This document shows positions 43,107 through 55,253 of a DNA stretch of 64,000 nucleotides, in pieces (the first letter of the stretch is position 1; each line of letters starts with the position of its first letter). The translations under genes were made by a program, and so were the position numbers. The DNA lies in assembly GCF_041381155.1 (NCBI RefSeq), contig NC_091144.1, positions 21,027,544 through 21,091,543 on the forward strand, given 5' to 3'. Under the pieces are notes generated by a model. It was given only the letters and a program-made list of their open reading frames with translations. It was not told where the DNA came from and ran no database searches. This stretch comes from Argopecten irradians (Eukaryota > Mollusca > Bivalvia > Pectinida > Pectinidae).

Positions 43107-45087
43107 AGGTCGTCATATTTATATGAGATAAAATCTCCTTCAATGAGGTCGTAAGTTTACATGCAGAAATTGCTTTATACAGTGTCCTTTACTTATGGAA
43201 TAGAGAAACTATGTCCAATGCAATTCAAAGCTCTGGCTTACATTTTAACTTTAACACGTTGAAAAACAAATCTTGAAATTTGAGTTTGAATGAGATATAT
43301 TGTTTGGAATCATAGTGGTATCTATAGCTTGATTTTATTCGTGACCACCACATTGATTTTAAGTGTTATATAAACAGACAAATCCACATTGTGTATAATT
43401 GTGAAGATCATTACCATTCATTGTGTGTTAACTTTCACTTTGACTTTGAATCATGATATTGGAATGTTCATTATAATTGTAAAACATTCCTAGTGTAGGA
43501 GTAAGGAGGATAAAACAAATGGACCTGGATATTGTTAGTTTGGTAAGAATGTTTTGTTTTAACCTGTAAACAAGGTACCAGAAGATCCAGTGGATTTTAA
43601 TGTGTATGAAATAGGGCGATATAAGATATTCAATTTATCAAAACATGCTTTTGACTCCTTTCTAAATAATGTATTCATTCTGTTTTCTCATGTTGAAATT
43701 TTGTGCCATTATAATAATCCATGGGTTTGAAGTAATTATTGGCTCTGACAATAAATATGTTTTTGAATATCACCACATTCAGTACCTATTTGAAAATTTT
43801 CAGTAGACTGTTGATATTAGCCTGTTTTTACCTAAAAATTAGTCAGTGCTTTAGTGAATATACATGTACAATTTAACTGGTATTTTAAAAGACTTAATTA
43901 ATGCTGATATAATTGTGATACTAATACTACTGATTTGTAACATCTTAAACCGAATCTGTTCCTTTAAATGGAAAATACTGAAATACATTATACACCTTCA
44001 GTTTTAGGCAAATTGTTTTTAGTCATTTTAAAGCGATATTACCAAGTACTAGGAAATGAAATCCAGTTGTGTTTTAATACTGATTTTAACAAATTATAGT
44101 TGAAATTTGTACATATACTGTGTAAAAATACTGAAAATCGTGTAAATATATGGCTTGATGTTGTCAAGTTGTACATTCAATATGAGACAACCGACAAAAG
44201 CTTGATGGCTCGAATAAAGGTGTCTTATTATATATACCTGGTAGTCAACTTTACACATACAATTTCAAAACACAGATTTAATGACACTTTATATATAGGA
44301 TTTTGGTTGTTGTAATGGACAAGGGGGGAGAGAGAGTGAGAGAAAAATCAGTATCTGTAACTAGTGTAGCATATTGAGGCTCTGTTTTCTATGGTAAGAT
44401 GTACCAAATAGTCGTTAAAATCAGTGTTTGTTAAATTAGGTTTCATTGTAATGGAGGCACATGTCATGAGAGAGATTGTTCGCCTAAAATGTTGAAAGGC
44501 ACATCATGTAAGTTGTGAGTGTACTGGTGTTTGTAAAGGATGTGAGTGATATTTCTTTTGGTGAAAGATACTACATGTAGAGTGAATCTTAAGTGCTTCT
44601 TTGGCCCAAAATGGCATCATATGCTAACACATCTACCGTGCTACATGGGATCATTGTTGGGAAAGAGATGCATGAGCTAATTCATCAATCATGGAAATAT
44701 CTGATGCTCAATTAAGTTTTGAGAGCATTATGATAAGGTGTATGACACTTTTCAGAAATCTTAAAAATTTTCATTCATTGATCTTGACCATGTCTGTGTG
44801 TGGTATGTATCGTGTAATAGTTGTGCCCTCTCACTTTGAGATGATTTTAGATGGAACCTTTTTGTCACACGAGAACTGTTAGATACTGTTTGTGTACGAT
44901 TGGAATAACAGTAAATGTTTGGATGGGACACAATAAATGTACTGTCTATAATTTATAGAGTTCAGTTTTCTTTATGCATCTTTCATAGTTGTGCAAGCTG
45001 ACATTAAAAATTATGTGCGATATTGTTGAAAATGTATGCAATACATATATTTTGAGTGACAACTTGAGCCAATGACCTGTTGTAATC
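41280..45087 (+). other. TCERG1 3' UTR and downstream region
   Basis: Sequence after the stop carries the duplicated exon block and then AT-rich DNA without a gene. Candidate polyadenylation signals AATAAA occur at 43750-43755 and 44932-44937; the second is followed by a T-rich tract. No AATAAA is evident between the first stop and copy 2. Confidence 0.4.
42435..42575 (+). CDS. TCERG1: Duplicate TCERG1 terminal exon (copy 2)
   Basis: This is a second copy of TCERG1 exon 21. It keeps its own TTTCAG acceptor, the full 46-codon frame from NDKRYLILD to RRSTK, and the stop. Against exon 41139-41279 I find three differences, all silent (GAG/GAA, CTA/CTT, AGG/AGA), so the encoded protein is identical. 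It could be a mutually exclusive last exon with its own 3' UTR, or a passive duplicate lying inside the 3' UTR of the main transcript. No AATAAA is evident between the two copies, which favours read-through. RNA evidence is needed to tell whether it is spliced. Confidence 0.75.
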   Translation, partial: NDKRYLILDCVEDERNKILMSYIDDLDRKGVPPPPTASEPSRRSTK

Positions 45088-47440
45088 AGTGGCGTAGCGC
45101 CCGTGCATGCTTGCATGCTGAAGCATGCAAAAAATAATCTGACTTACATTTTTGTACAGTCAGAAAAAACACAACATTTGAATACACGTAATGCTGCAGA
45201 ATATAAATTACGTATAAATACATATGATATGTCCAACTGTATGCCTAACATAACTTTGTGCACATTTTTAGCCCACCATCATCAGATGGTGGGCTATTCA
45301 AATCGCCTTTCGTCCGTGGTCCGTCCGTCGTCCGTCCGTCCTTCCGTCCGTCCGTCCGTTAACAATTCTTGTTACCGCTAATTCTCAGAAAGTGCTGAAG
45401 GGATCTTTCTCAAATTTCATATGTAGGTTCCCCTAGGACTCTAGTTGTGCATATTGCATTTTGGGACCGATCGGTCAACAAGATGGCCGACAGGCGGCCA
45501 TCTTGGATTTTGATAGTTAAAGTTTGTTACCGCTATTTCTCAAAAAGTACTGCAGGGATCTTTCTCAAATTTCATATATAGGTTCCCCTAGGGCCCTAGT
45601 TGTGCATATTGCATTTTGGGACTGATCGGTCAACAAGATGGCCGACAGGCGGCCATCTTGGATTTTGATAGTTAAAGTTTGTTACCGCTATTTCTCAGAA
45701 AGTACTGAAGGGATCTTTCTCAAATTTCATATGTAGGTTCCCCTAGGACCCTTGTTGTGCATATTGCATTTTGGGACCGATCGGTCAACAAGATGGCCGA
45801 CAGGTGGCCATCTTTGATTTTGATAGTTAAAGTTTGTTACCGCTATTTTTCAAAAAGTGCTGAAGGGATCTTTCTCAAATTTCATATACAGGTTCCCCTA
45901 GGACCCTAGTTGTGCATATTGCATTTTGGAACCGATCGGTCAACAAGATGGCTTGGATTTTGATAGTTAAAGTTTGTTACCGCTATTTCTCAAAAAGTAC
46001 TGAAGGTATCGTTTACAAATTTCATATGAAGGTTCCCCAAGGACCCTAGTTGTGCATATTGTTAATTGGGACTGATCGGTAAACAAGATGGGCCGACCGA
46101 CGGCCATATTGGATTTTGATTGTTAAAGTTTGTTACCGCTATTTCTCAGAAAGTACTGAAGGGATCTTTCTCAAATTTTATGTGTAGGTTCCCCTTGTAC
46201 CCTAGTTGTGCATAGTACCTTTTAGGACTGATGCATAATGCCTTTCGGGACTGATCGGTAAACAAGATGGCCAACCGGCTGCCATCTTAGATTTCATTGT
46301 TGAAGTTTGTTACCACTATTTCTTAGAAAGTACTATAGCGATCTGTCTCAAATTTTGTATGTCATGTGTTTGAAAAAGTTTGAAAAGCAGGGAAAAGATC
46401 CCTCTTTCCATTGTCAGACATAGATCTTTCTTTGGTGGGCGTCAAGATCCCTCTGGGATCTCTTGTAAAGACTTTAAATTGGCCATTCTGGAAATTTATT
46501 AGAAAAGTCTATAGATATATTTCCGGTTACCAAGTTGTTAAATTTGATTATGTTTGAATCTTGTCAAAGACAATATTAGACATAAACTAAAGAAGAAGAC
46601 TTCTTCACCAAAATCCCTCAAGCAAATGTGGATTTTGAATCGGGGAAACACTTACGAATAACAAAATAAACAACATTGCATGAAAAGTTAGAAATATTCT
46701 AAAACCACATAATTATATTAAAATGATAGCAAAACAACTAAAATAGCAATTGCAACATATTCTTGGCCTTAGTAACGGAAAAGTGGATTTTTCAATTTTG
46801 GTTCACTTCCCGTTAAAACGCGTGTTATTCTGTGATTTCCGGTGTCTACTCACGAAAAAGTTGACTTTTATTTTTGTGGAATATGAACAGATTTTTGATT
46901 TAGAAAAGAATTTTTGTTGTTGCAATTGTTAGAAATAGAACAGAATAGGTAGAAAAATAGGTCATTAATACAATGTTTAATTTTTTATTGAGGTGGTCGA
47001 GTACTGGTCCCTTCTTACACAATTTCTGCCATTTTGACAGTGGTCTTTGACTCGCTGTCATAAACAAACCAACACGTAAACTTAATTTTAATTTTGTTTA
47101 AAATATTCGCCATAAGTTTTTCATCAGTTAAAATAACACAAAATTCTCCCATTACTTACTAATCTTATTTTTACAGCCAAAGTCCATGTTTTTTGTTCGA
47201 GCACTTGTCAGGAGAGTCTAGTATAGTACGATTATATGTATATAAAAAAATCACCACTGTTCTAATTTTGTGTAAAGTTTTGCATGGTTATCACCTAAAT
47301 ATTGTGACCTCCATTTAACCATTGGTATATACGTTAAAAGTTACCATAGAAGTAAAATGGTTACTACATTGTAATAATTTCCTGTCAGCTTCTGGGGGGC
47401 TTCGCCCCCCTTACCCCTTTCGGGGCTTCGCCCCTGGAAC
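45088..47440. mobile_element. Possible hAT-like element remnant split by another element
   Basis: CAGTGGCGTAGCGC at about 45090 looks like a hAT terminus. At 47394-47434 two strong GC hairpins with TTCG loops, GGGGGGCTTCGCCCCCC and GGGGCTTCGCCCC, stand out from the AT-rich background and are of a kind often found near such ends. The matching right terminus is not visible. The 45266-46466 element lies within. Confidence 0.3.
45266..46466 (+). mobile_element. Hairpin-capped tandem-core element 1 (Helentron-like)
   Basis: Starts TTTTTA followed by a 10-bp hairpin (GCCCACCATC, loop ATCA, GATGGTGGGC) and a CGTCCGTC-rich tract. Seven tandem units of mostly 155 bp follow (starts 45371, 45526, 45681, 45836, 45976, 46132, 46309). 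It ends with the hairpin AGATCCC-TCT-GGGATCT followed by CTTGT. It has no coding capacity. The design matches nonautonomous Helentron-type elements known in bivalves. Confidence 0.65.
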
Positions 47441-47721
47441 ATTGATCCCTGGCCAGCTTTAAATTGTGGTTAAAGGCCTAAATATAGGTTACAGTGATCT
47501 GTGACATCATATCACCTACTGGTTACCATGTGATTGCTATGGAGCCACAAATGATGTTAGTATTGCTGCATCAGCTAACCATGAAATGAATTGAAAACTC
47601 CAAACCACAAAATGAAGTACACACAAATATTTGTGTTATAGATTAGATGGAGCCATAAACCTAGTATGATGTTCTAGTGACTTTATGACATACAAAAGGA
47701 GATAAGTCAAGGTCAAAGGTT

Positions 47722-48294
47722 ACAAGAAGCCCATGGGCCTTAACTGTTATCTGACTATTGGCCAATACAACACCTCAAAAATATAATAGCGGTAAACAAT
47801 TAAGGCAATACAAAAAAACTCTTTTATAGTAGAAGTTCAGGTTCTGATATGTTTGGTGAATTCGACCATGAATGAAGGTCCTTTCATCCACTCCATGTTA
47901 CAAATCCAATATCCAGTCCCTAGGCCTCTTTTTAAACAAGAAGTTGTTTAAAGATTTTAGCCTGTTTGATCCCTGTGACGTTGAATGAAGGTCAAGGTCA
48001 TGAATTTGAATAAACTTGGAAGTCCTTTATCCCAGCATGTCACAGGGTTAATATCAAGTCTCTAGGCCTCTTTGTTATTCTCAAGAAGTTGTTTAAAAGA
48101 GTTTTTGCTTATTTGACCCTGTGACCTGGAGTGAAGCTTAAGGTCATTTATTTGAACAAACTTGGTAGCCCTTCATTCCAGCATGCTGTAGGCCCAATAT
48201 GAGTACCCTGGGGCTTTCGATTATTGAGAAGAAGTTGCTTGAATGAAAGTTTAGGCACAGAGCACAACGATGGACGATGCATGATGACCTAAAA
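47722..48294 (-). mobile_element. Hairpin-capped tandem-core element 3 (decayed)
   Basis: Reverse orientation. It runs from ACAAGAAGCCCATGGGCCTT (the 3' hairpin read backwards) to ATGATGACCTAAAA (the 5' end read backwards). Inside are about three diverged units containing GGTCAAGGTCATGAATTTGA-like sequence. It is an older relative of the elements at 45266 and 55254. Confidence 0.55.
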
Positions 48295-48999
48295 TTAGAG
48301 GTCACAATAATTTTTCGTACACCACACACTGCTTCCCCTGGGTGGAGTCATAAACCTAACACAGTATAACTTATCTGTACCTGTATATTTTGGTATAATT
48401 GTATGTCATTCTCCTTACTTTATTGTACATATAATTAAAAGTTAAAACTATGATCGGGAAGAGTGGCTATACCAGCCAAATATACTTCTCTCGGTTTAAA
48501 ATTAGATAGGTTACACTATGGAGTTTCAGTGGCTTTTTGAGATTGAGACTGAATGAACTTTTTAAAATCAAGGTCAGGGGTCAAAATATACATTGTTATA
48601 AACATGTAGGTCACAAACATGTTGTTTTGGTATGGTACACACCACCTCATCTAGATTGAACTATAAACCAGGAGATAATGTGCTGAGAGATGAACATACA
48701 AACGCAACAAATCTTCATTAAAGTATGCTAAAATCTTACAATAAAACTACTCACTAACCAATAGCCCCACAGACTTTAATAATATATTGGGTCTGTTGCA
48801 TATTATTTAAATAATGTATGACCATGACAATGATTTAAAGGGATAACATCCTTCAAATGTATTCTTGTATAAGGAACCTCATATACATGTATATTAAAAT
48901 GTAATGTGCTGGCATCAATAACACCAAAGTTTATTTAAAATAATTCATTGACAATGATATTGGATCAGAGGTGTGATGTATGCTTGATTTGATTTGATT
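48295..48999. other. Noncoding interval without recognised content
   Basis: AT-rich intergenic DNA between a decayed element and the SINE-flanked satellite. No exon, RNA gene or clear repeat is seen. Confidence 0.5.
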
Positions 49000-49187
49000 A
49001 ATTTAACGTGTTATTTACAGCCAGGGTCATTTACTAACTAAGGACTGTCAGGTTTACAGGTGGAGGAAAGCCGGAGTAACCAAAGAACCAGCGTTCAGTA
49101 CCTGGCAAATGTCCCACTTGGAATTAAACTGTCAAACCAGAGGTGGAGGGATATGTAATATGTTGAGACATTTTAACTACTAGGATT
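49000..49187 (-). mobile_element. tRNA-derived SINE flanking the satellite (reverse)
   Basis: The minus strand carries the same SINE core (GGTACTGAACGCTGG, CTTTCCTCCACCTGTAAACC) as at 15737. Its tRNA-like head (TAGTTAAAATGTCTCAACAT) runs directly into the first satellite unit. Confidence 0.75.
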
Positions 49188-51375
49188 AGACTATAGTAAA
49201 TTACTGTCTCTACTAGGAATAGACTATAGTTAATAACTGTCTCAACTAGGAATAGAATATAGTAAATTATTGTCTCTACTAGGAATATGCTATAGTGAAT
49301 TACTGTCTCTACTAGGAATAGACTATAGTGAATTACTGTCTCTACTAGGAATAGACTATAGTAAATTACTGTCTCTACTAGGAATAGACTATAGTAAATT
49401 ACTGTCTCAACTAGGAATAGACTATAGTAAATTACTGTCTCTACTAGGAATAGACTATAGTAAATTACTGTCTCTACTAGGAATAGACTATAGTTAATTA
49501 CTGTCTCTACTAGGAATAGACTATAGTTAATTACTGTCTCAACTAGGAATAGACTATAGTAAATTATTGTCTCAACTAAGAATAGACTATAGTAAATTAT
49601 TGTCTCTACTAGGAATAGACTATAGTAAATTACTGTCTCTACTAGGAATAGACTATAGTAAATTACTGTCTCTACTAGGAATAGACTATAGTTAATTACT
49701 TTCTTCTCAACTAGGAATAGACTATAGTAAATTATTGTCTCTACTAGGAATAGACTATAGTAAATTACTGTCTCTACTAGGAATAGACTATAGTAAATGA
49801 CTGTCTCTACTAGGAATAGACTATAGTTAATTATGTCTCTCTAGGAAAGACTATAGTAAATTACTGTCTCTACTGAATAGACTATAGTAAATTACTGTCT
49901 CTACTAGGAATAGACTATAGTAAATAAATTACTGTCTCTACTAGGAATAGACTATAGTAAATTACTGTCTCTACTAGGAATAGACTATAGTTAATTACTG
50001 TCTCTACTAGGAATTTACTATAGTTAATTAATGTCTCTACTAGGAATAGACTATAGTAAATTACTGTCCCTACTAGGAATAGACTATAGTTAATTACTGT
50101 CTCTACTAGGAATTTACTAAAGTAAATTACGTCTCTACTAGGAATAGACTATAGTAAATTACTGTCTCTACTAGGAATAGACTATAGTAAATTACTGTCT
50201 CTACTAGGAATAGACTATAGTTAATTACTGTCTCTACTAGGAATAGACTATAGTAAATTACTGTCTCTACTAGGAATAGACTATAGTAAATTACTGTCTC
50301 TACTAGGAATAGACTATAGTTAATTACTGTCTCTACTAGGAATAGACTATAGTAAATTACTGTCTCTACTAGGAATAGACTATAGTTAGTTAATTACTGT
50401 CTCTACTAGGAATAGACTATAGTAAATTACTGTCTCTACTAGGAATAGACTATAGTAAATTACTGTCTCTACTAGGAATAGACTATAGTTAATTATTGTC
50501 TCTACTAGGAATAGACTATAGTAAATTACTGTCTCTACTAGGAATAGACTATAGTTAATTACTGTCTCAACTAGGAATAGACTATAGTAAATTATTGTCT
50601 CTACTAGGAATAGACTATTATTGTAAATTACTGTCTCTACTAGGAATAGACTATAGTTAAATTACTGTCTGTACTAGGAATAGACTATAGTAAATTACTG
50701 TCTCTACTAGGAATAGACTATAGTAAATAACTGTCTCTACTAGGAATAGACTATAGAATTAATTACTGTCTCTACTAGGAATAGACTATAGTAAATTACT
50801 GTCTCTACTAGGTATAGACTATAGTAAATTACTGTCTCTACTAGGAATAGACTATAGTAAATTACTGTCTCTACTAGGAAATAGACTATAGTAAATTAAC
50901 TGTCTCTACTAGGAATAGACTATAGTAAATTAACTGTCTCTACTAGGAATAGACTATAGTAAATTACTGTCTCTACTAGGAATAGACTACATGTATAGTA
51001 AATTACTGTCTCTACTAGGAATAGACTATAGTAAATTACTGTCTCTACTAGGAATAGACTATAGTAAATTACTGTCTCTACTAGGAATAGACTATAGTAA
51101 ATTACTGTCTCTACTAGGAATAGACTATAGTAAATTACTGTCTCTACTAGGAATAGACTATAGTAAATTACTGTCTCTACTAGGAATAGACTATAGTAAA
51201 TTACTGTCTCTACTAGGAATAGACTATAGTAAATTACTGTCTCTACTAGGAATAGACTATAGTAAATTACTGTCTACTAGGAATAGACTATAGTAAATTA
51301 CTGTCTCTACTAGGAATTGACTATAATTAATTACTGTCTACTTAATAGACTTTAGTAAATTACTGTCTCTACTAG
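49170..51375 (+). repeat. 33-bp satellite array, about 66 copies
   Basis: A head-to-tail array of the unit CTCTACTAGGAATAGACTAT plus AGTAAATTACTGT, 33 bp long. Most copies are near identical, with single-base changes such as GTAAAT/GTTAAT and occasional indels. Because the period is a multiple of three, the array gives long apparent frames reading LLSLLGIDYSK repeatedly. These start at repeat-internal ATGs and have no gene context. Confidence 0.95.
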
Positions 51376-51575
51376 GGTGACGGCAGGGGCAGAGTGGTTA
51401 GATATCTTCATATATTACCACATGGACTCCAACTCTGTATTGCAAGTTTGAATTCCATACCAGGCAGTTGCCCGGTACTGACGGGTGGTCGGTGGATTTT
51501 TCTGGGTACTTCGGCTTTCCTCCATCAACAAACATAGCAAGTCCTTACATGACCCAGTCTATTAAACCCTGTCTC
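51373..51575 (+). mobile_element. tRNA-derived SINE flanking the satellite (forward)
   Basis: The head GGGGCAGAGTGGTTAGATAT and core GGTACTGACGGGTGGTCGG match the window's SINE family. It starts at the end of the satellite, and its far end is followed by one more satellite-like CTGTCTCTACTAGGGAT. Confidence 0.75.
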
Positions 51576-52555
51576 TACTAGGGATTATCTCCTGAATTAC
51601 TAGTCTAGCTAACGCTCACCCAATACCAGCTAAAGAGGAGTTCTTTCTGGTTGAAAGGTATATTACTGCATACTTCCAACCTCTCACAAAGGAAAAGAGT
51701 GGCCAATAAATGCCTTGCTACCACAGTTGACTACACAATAATCCTCTTTCATGGCCAATCAAAATTATTTGACCATGAAAGTGGCTGAATCTCCCATTCA
51801 TGGCCAATCAGGATTATAACCTGACCATGAAAGGGGCTGGACATGTGTGCATTCAACCATGGTAACAAATGCTGTAACCAGGGGAGGATTAATCATTACT
51901 CACCTTGTTCTAATGATTAGATTAATCAATAGACCAACTAACCAATGCTGACAAGATTTAAAAAAATACAATGCAATAAGAAAATCACATTTATTTAAAT
52001 GTACATCAAAAAGCTTCATTAATTATTATTTCAATTAATTATTATATGATAGCAACGTGGTATAGTAAGGAAAAGTTTTGACTCCTGGTGAACCTTTATA
52101 TCAACAAATGATGCCTTGGTATTAATATACATGCATTTTATCAATGAGAAAGCACTTATGGAATTAATTTTAAATAAAATTTACTTACATTTAAAGTTTC
52201 CGACAGTTTCTTTTTTTCATTTACTTATTTTTCTTGCAATCGCTGAACAGAGCTTGATAATAATCCAATTGTTTCATATTGTACTTATCTCCTAAAAACA
52301 TTTTGATGCAGCATTTTACAGAATCAAAGTTTTTATCTCTACACATGGCAAAACTCCCTGTGCTTCTTGCAATGGACAATGACAAACTGATGTATTATGA
52401 GTAACATATTGAGCAAAGAACCTCTAATACTGAAAAGTGTTCACAAGCATAATAAGTACAGGTAATTCAAAACAGAGAACAATGGGAGAGTTGGGGTATA
52501 GGGATGGAAAGGTGTGGGTTTTTTTCAATCAAACTGTTGTTTTGTTCGAGGTTAA

Positions 52556-52672
52556 GAAGCATGCAGTAAGTCAATTATTGCATGATTTCTCATCACTCGG
52601 GACTTATTACCCCCTCGCTTCGCTAGGGTGTAATAAATCCCTTATTACTTGAAAGCCATGCAATAACCTCTA
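52556..52672. mobile_element. Small fold-back element
   Basis: About 117 bp that folds on itself. The left arm has TTATTGCATG and GGGACTTATTACCCCC, and the right arm the complements of these (GGTGTAATAAATCCC, CATGCAATAA), around a CGCTTCGC centre. Imperfect arms and no coding capacity; read as a palindromic MITE. Confidence 0.55.
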
Positions 52673-52813
52673 CTTGCAGCTCATTGCAGTTTTACAAACA
52701 TTTCTCTAAAGGAAAGCATTACAAAAGTTATGTAAAGTTCCTTAACTTGAGATTTGTTCCTTAGCTTCTGTAATACTTTCCTATAAAGAATTTTAAACCA
52801 AAGAATTCCTTAA

Positions 52814-53213
52814 AGGCCCATTACCTTTCCGAAACGACTTTAAATTTTTAAAATGGGAATGTAAAACAAGATCGATAATTTTGTAGAGTCGCAAAAATTA
52901 TGAACTTTCCGTTAATACTACATTTATCATCACCTTCTGAACTATTTGATTAAAATAAATGAAATGTTTATTTTCATAACGCGGGTCGTATTATGTTTCC
53001 CGCCGTCGTCCTAAATACCGGGCGGTAGTTGACTATCAATGCGCCAGACGGCAAAACAGCGAATTGACTCTCCACTGTTTTCATATATTACATAAGAAAT
53101 CTTGCATATGTTTGGTGTCGTAACCTTATTTTAGGTCATCGGTACGCATTTTCTGATGTTATTAATGTTTATTAAGAAACCTTTATATTTTGCTCCGGAA
53201 GGGGAATGGGCCT
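52814..53213 (-). mobile_element. TTAA-flanked MITE, family A copy 3
   Basis: A 400-bp copy of the family A element in reverse orientation, flanked by TTAA at 52810-52813 and 53214-53217. It lies back to back with copy 4. Confidence 0.8.
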
Positions 53214-53217
53214 TTAA

Positions 53218-53614
53218 AAGGCTATTCCTTTTCCGAAACAAAAAATAAAGGTTTCTTAAAAATAATGATATCAAAAGAAATTGTATATCGATGGCCGAAG
53301 ATAAGGTTACAACACCAAACAAATACAATTTTTCCTGCGTAATCTTTGTTTACAGTGAAGATTCATTTCGCTGTTTTGCCGTCTGGTGCCATGATAATCA
53401 ACTAACACGTGGTATTTAGGATGACTGCGGGAAACATAATACGACCCGTTATGAATATTAACATTTAATTTTTTTTAATTAAATTTTTTAGGGGGTAATA
53501 AAAAGTGTAGTATGAGTGTTAAGTTAATAACTTTTGAATCTCTACAAAATGATAAATATTATATTACATTCCCATTTTAAAAATTACAAGCCATTTCAGA
53601 AAGGTAGTGGGCCT
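53218..53614 (+). mobile_element. TTAA-flanked MITE, family A copy 4
   Basis: A 397-bp forward-orientation copy of the same family. It starts immediately after the TTAA (53214-53217) that ends copy 3 and is followed by TTAA at 53615-53618. Copies 3 and 4 share one central TTAA and form a large inverted repeat. Confidence 0.8.
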
Positions 53615-53987
53615 TTAAAGTTAAGAAATATTTGTGAAACATTTAATCTTATCCTGGTATTCATCAAGATACTTTTTTCACTATTTATACCCATGAACAG
53701 CAAAAGACTGATTAATCAACTAAATTTTAATTGCTATTATACTTTGTCGTTTGTTTACTAGGTATGACAGGTATCAATGGTCATTATGAAGGCAATCACA
53801 AAAGGTCTACTGAGAAATAGCATACAACTGACATGAGACTAAAATGAGAAAAAAACACCTTTATTAACTTTAAAGAATATTACAAATTCTTCAAAACAAC
53901 CCTCATTATATTAGGAAAAACAAACAACAATGATATAACAGTTCTTTGAGTGAATGATAATCCTAGAATTTCTTACTCCTAAAACAC

Positions 53988-54560
53988 ACACAACCAGTTC
54001 ATAGCTATAAACCACACAACCAGTTCATAGCTAAAAACCACACAACCAGTTCATAGCTAAAAACCACACAACCAGTTCATAGCTAAAAACCACACAACCA
54101 GTTCATAGCTAAAAACCACACAACCAGTTCATAGCTAAAAACCACACAACCAGTTCATAGCTAAAAACCACACAACCAGTTCAAAACAACCAGTTCATAG
54201 CTAAAAAACACACAACCAGTTCATAGCTATAAACACACACAACCAGTTCATAGCTAAACAACTCATACTAAAACCACACAACCAGTTCATAGCTAAAAAC
54301 CACACAACCAGTTCATAGCTCAACCATTCATAGAAAACCAACAACCAGTTCATAGCAAAACCACACAACCAGTTCATAGCTAAAAAACAACACTAGCAAA
54401 CAACCAGTTCATAGCTAAAAACCACACAACCAGTTCATAGCTAAAAACCACACAACCAGTTCATAGCTAAAAACCACACAACCAGTTCATAGCTAAAAAC
54501 CACACAACCAGTTCATAGCTAAAAACCACACAACCAGTTCATAGCTAAAAACCACACAAA
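53988..54560 (+). repeat. 26-bp minisatellite, about 20 copies
   Basis: Tandem units of CACACAACCAGTTCATAGCT followed by AAAAAC. Both ends are regular and the middle (54180-54410) is disordered by deletions. Noncoding. Confidence 0.92.
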
Positions 54561-55253
54561 GTATTGTTTTTAGCATATCAATCTCCAGCACAAGACATTC
54601 ACACATGTAGGTTCAATGTTTAAATGTAAATCTTACATCAAAAACATGAATGTGCACATGTGTACCAGCAAATATGTACATGTGTACATGCATACAATAT
54701 ACATGTGCAATTGTACATGTACATTATACGTCTATGAAGAAGGCAAATATCTCATCTCAAACTCTTGTGAATTTCATTTTAAACCACAACATCAATAAGA
54801 AATTAAAAAAATGAATAAAAATGGTCATATTTGATATGGATTTAGTATAAAACAAATCAAAGCACTCATTAGTATTGCGTATATAATGAAAACTCAAACT
54901 AAAACTTCGGTTTATATAAGTTCAGTAGTTGTGGAGAAGATGAAATTGTACTAAACCCAATAACAAATACATGCTGAAGGATGGCAAAGGCAATAAATGA
55001 ATACATTGTACTTATATACTAAAGAATCAGATATCCACATATATAACAACATAGTATAGAAGCTACATCCCTTATTGTGCCGTACTAAAATATTACAAAT
55101 AAAATCATATTAAATTTTCATAACATGTATACATATACCAAATATTTCATTTCGCCTACAGGCCACTAGATTATAGGGTGTGGGATTTCAGCATATATAA
55201 AATTGCTAAATTACCGGGTATAAAAAATAATCTTTTATTAGGACTACAATACA

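Noticed and set aside
50991..51293. 100-codon frame of LLSLLGIDYSK repeats
   Set aside because: It is the 33-bp satellite read in one frame. No promoter, splice sites or non-repeat coding sequence accompany it.
49170..51375. CRISPR-like direct repeats
   Set aside because: Units are directly adjacent with no spacers, and the genome is eukaryotic.
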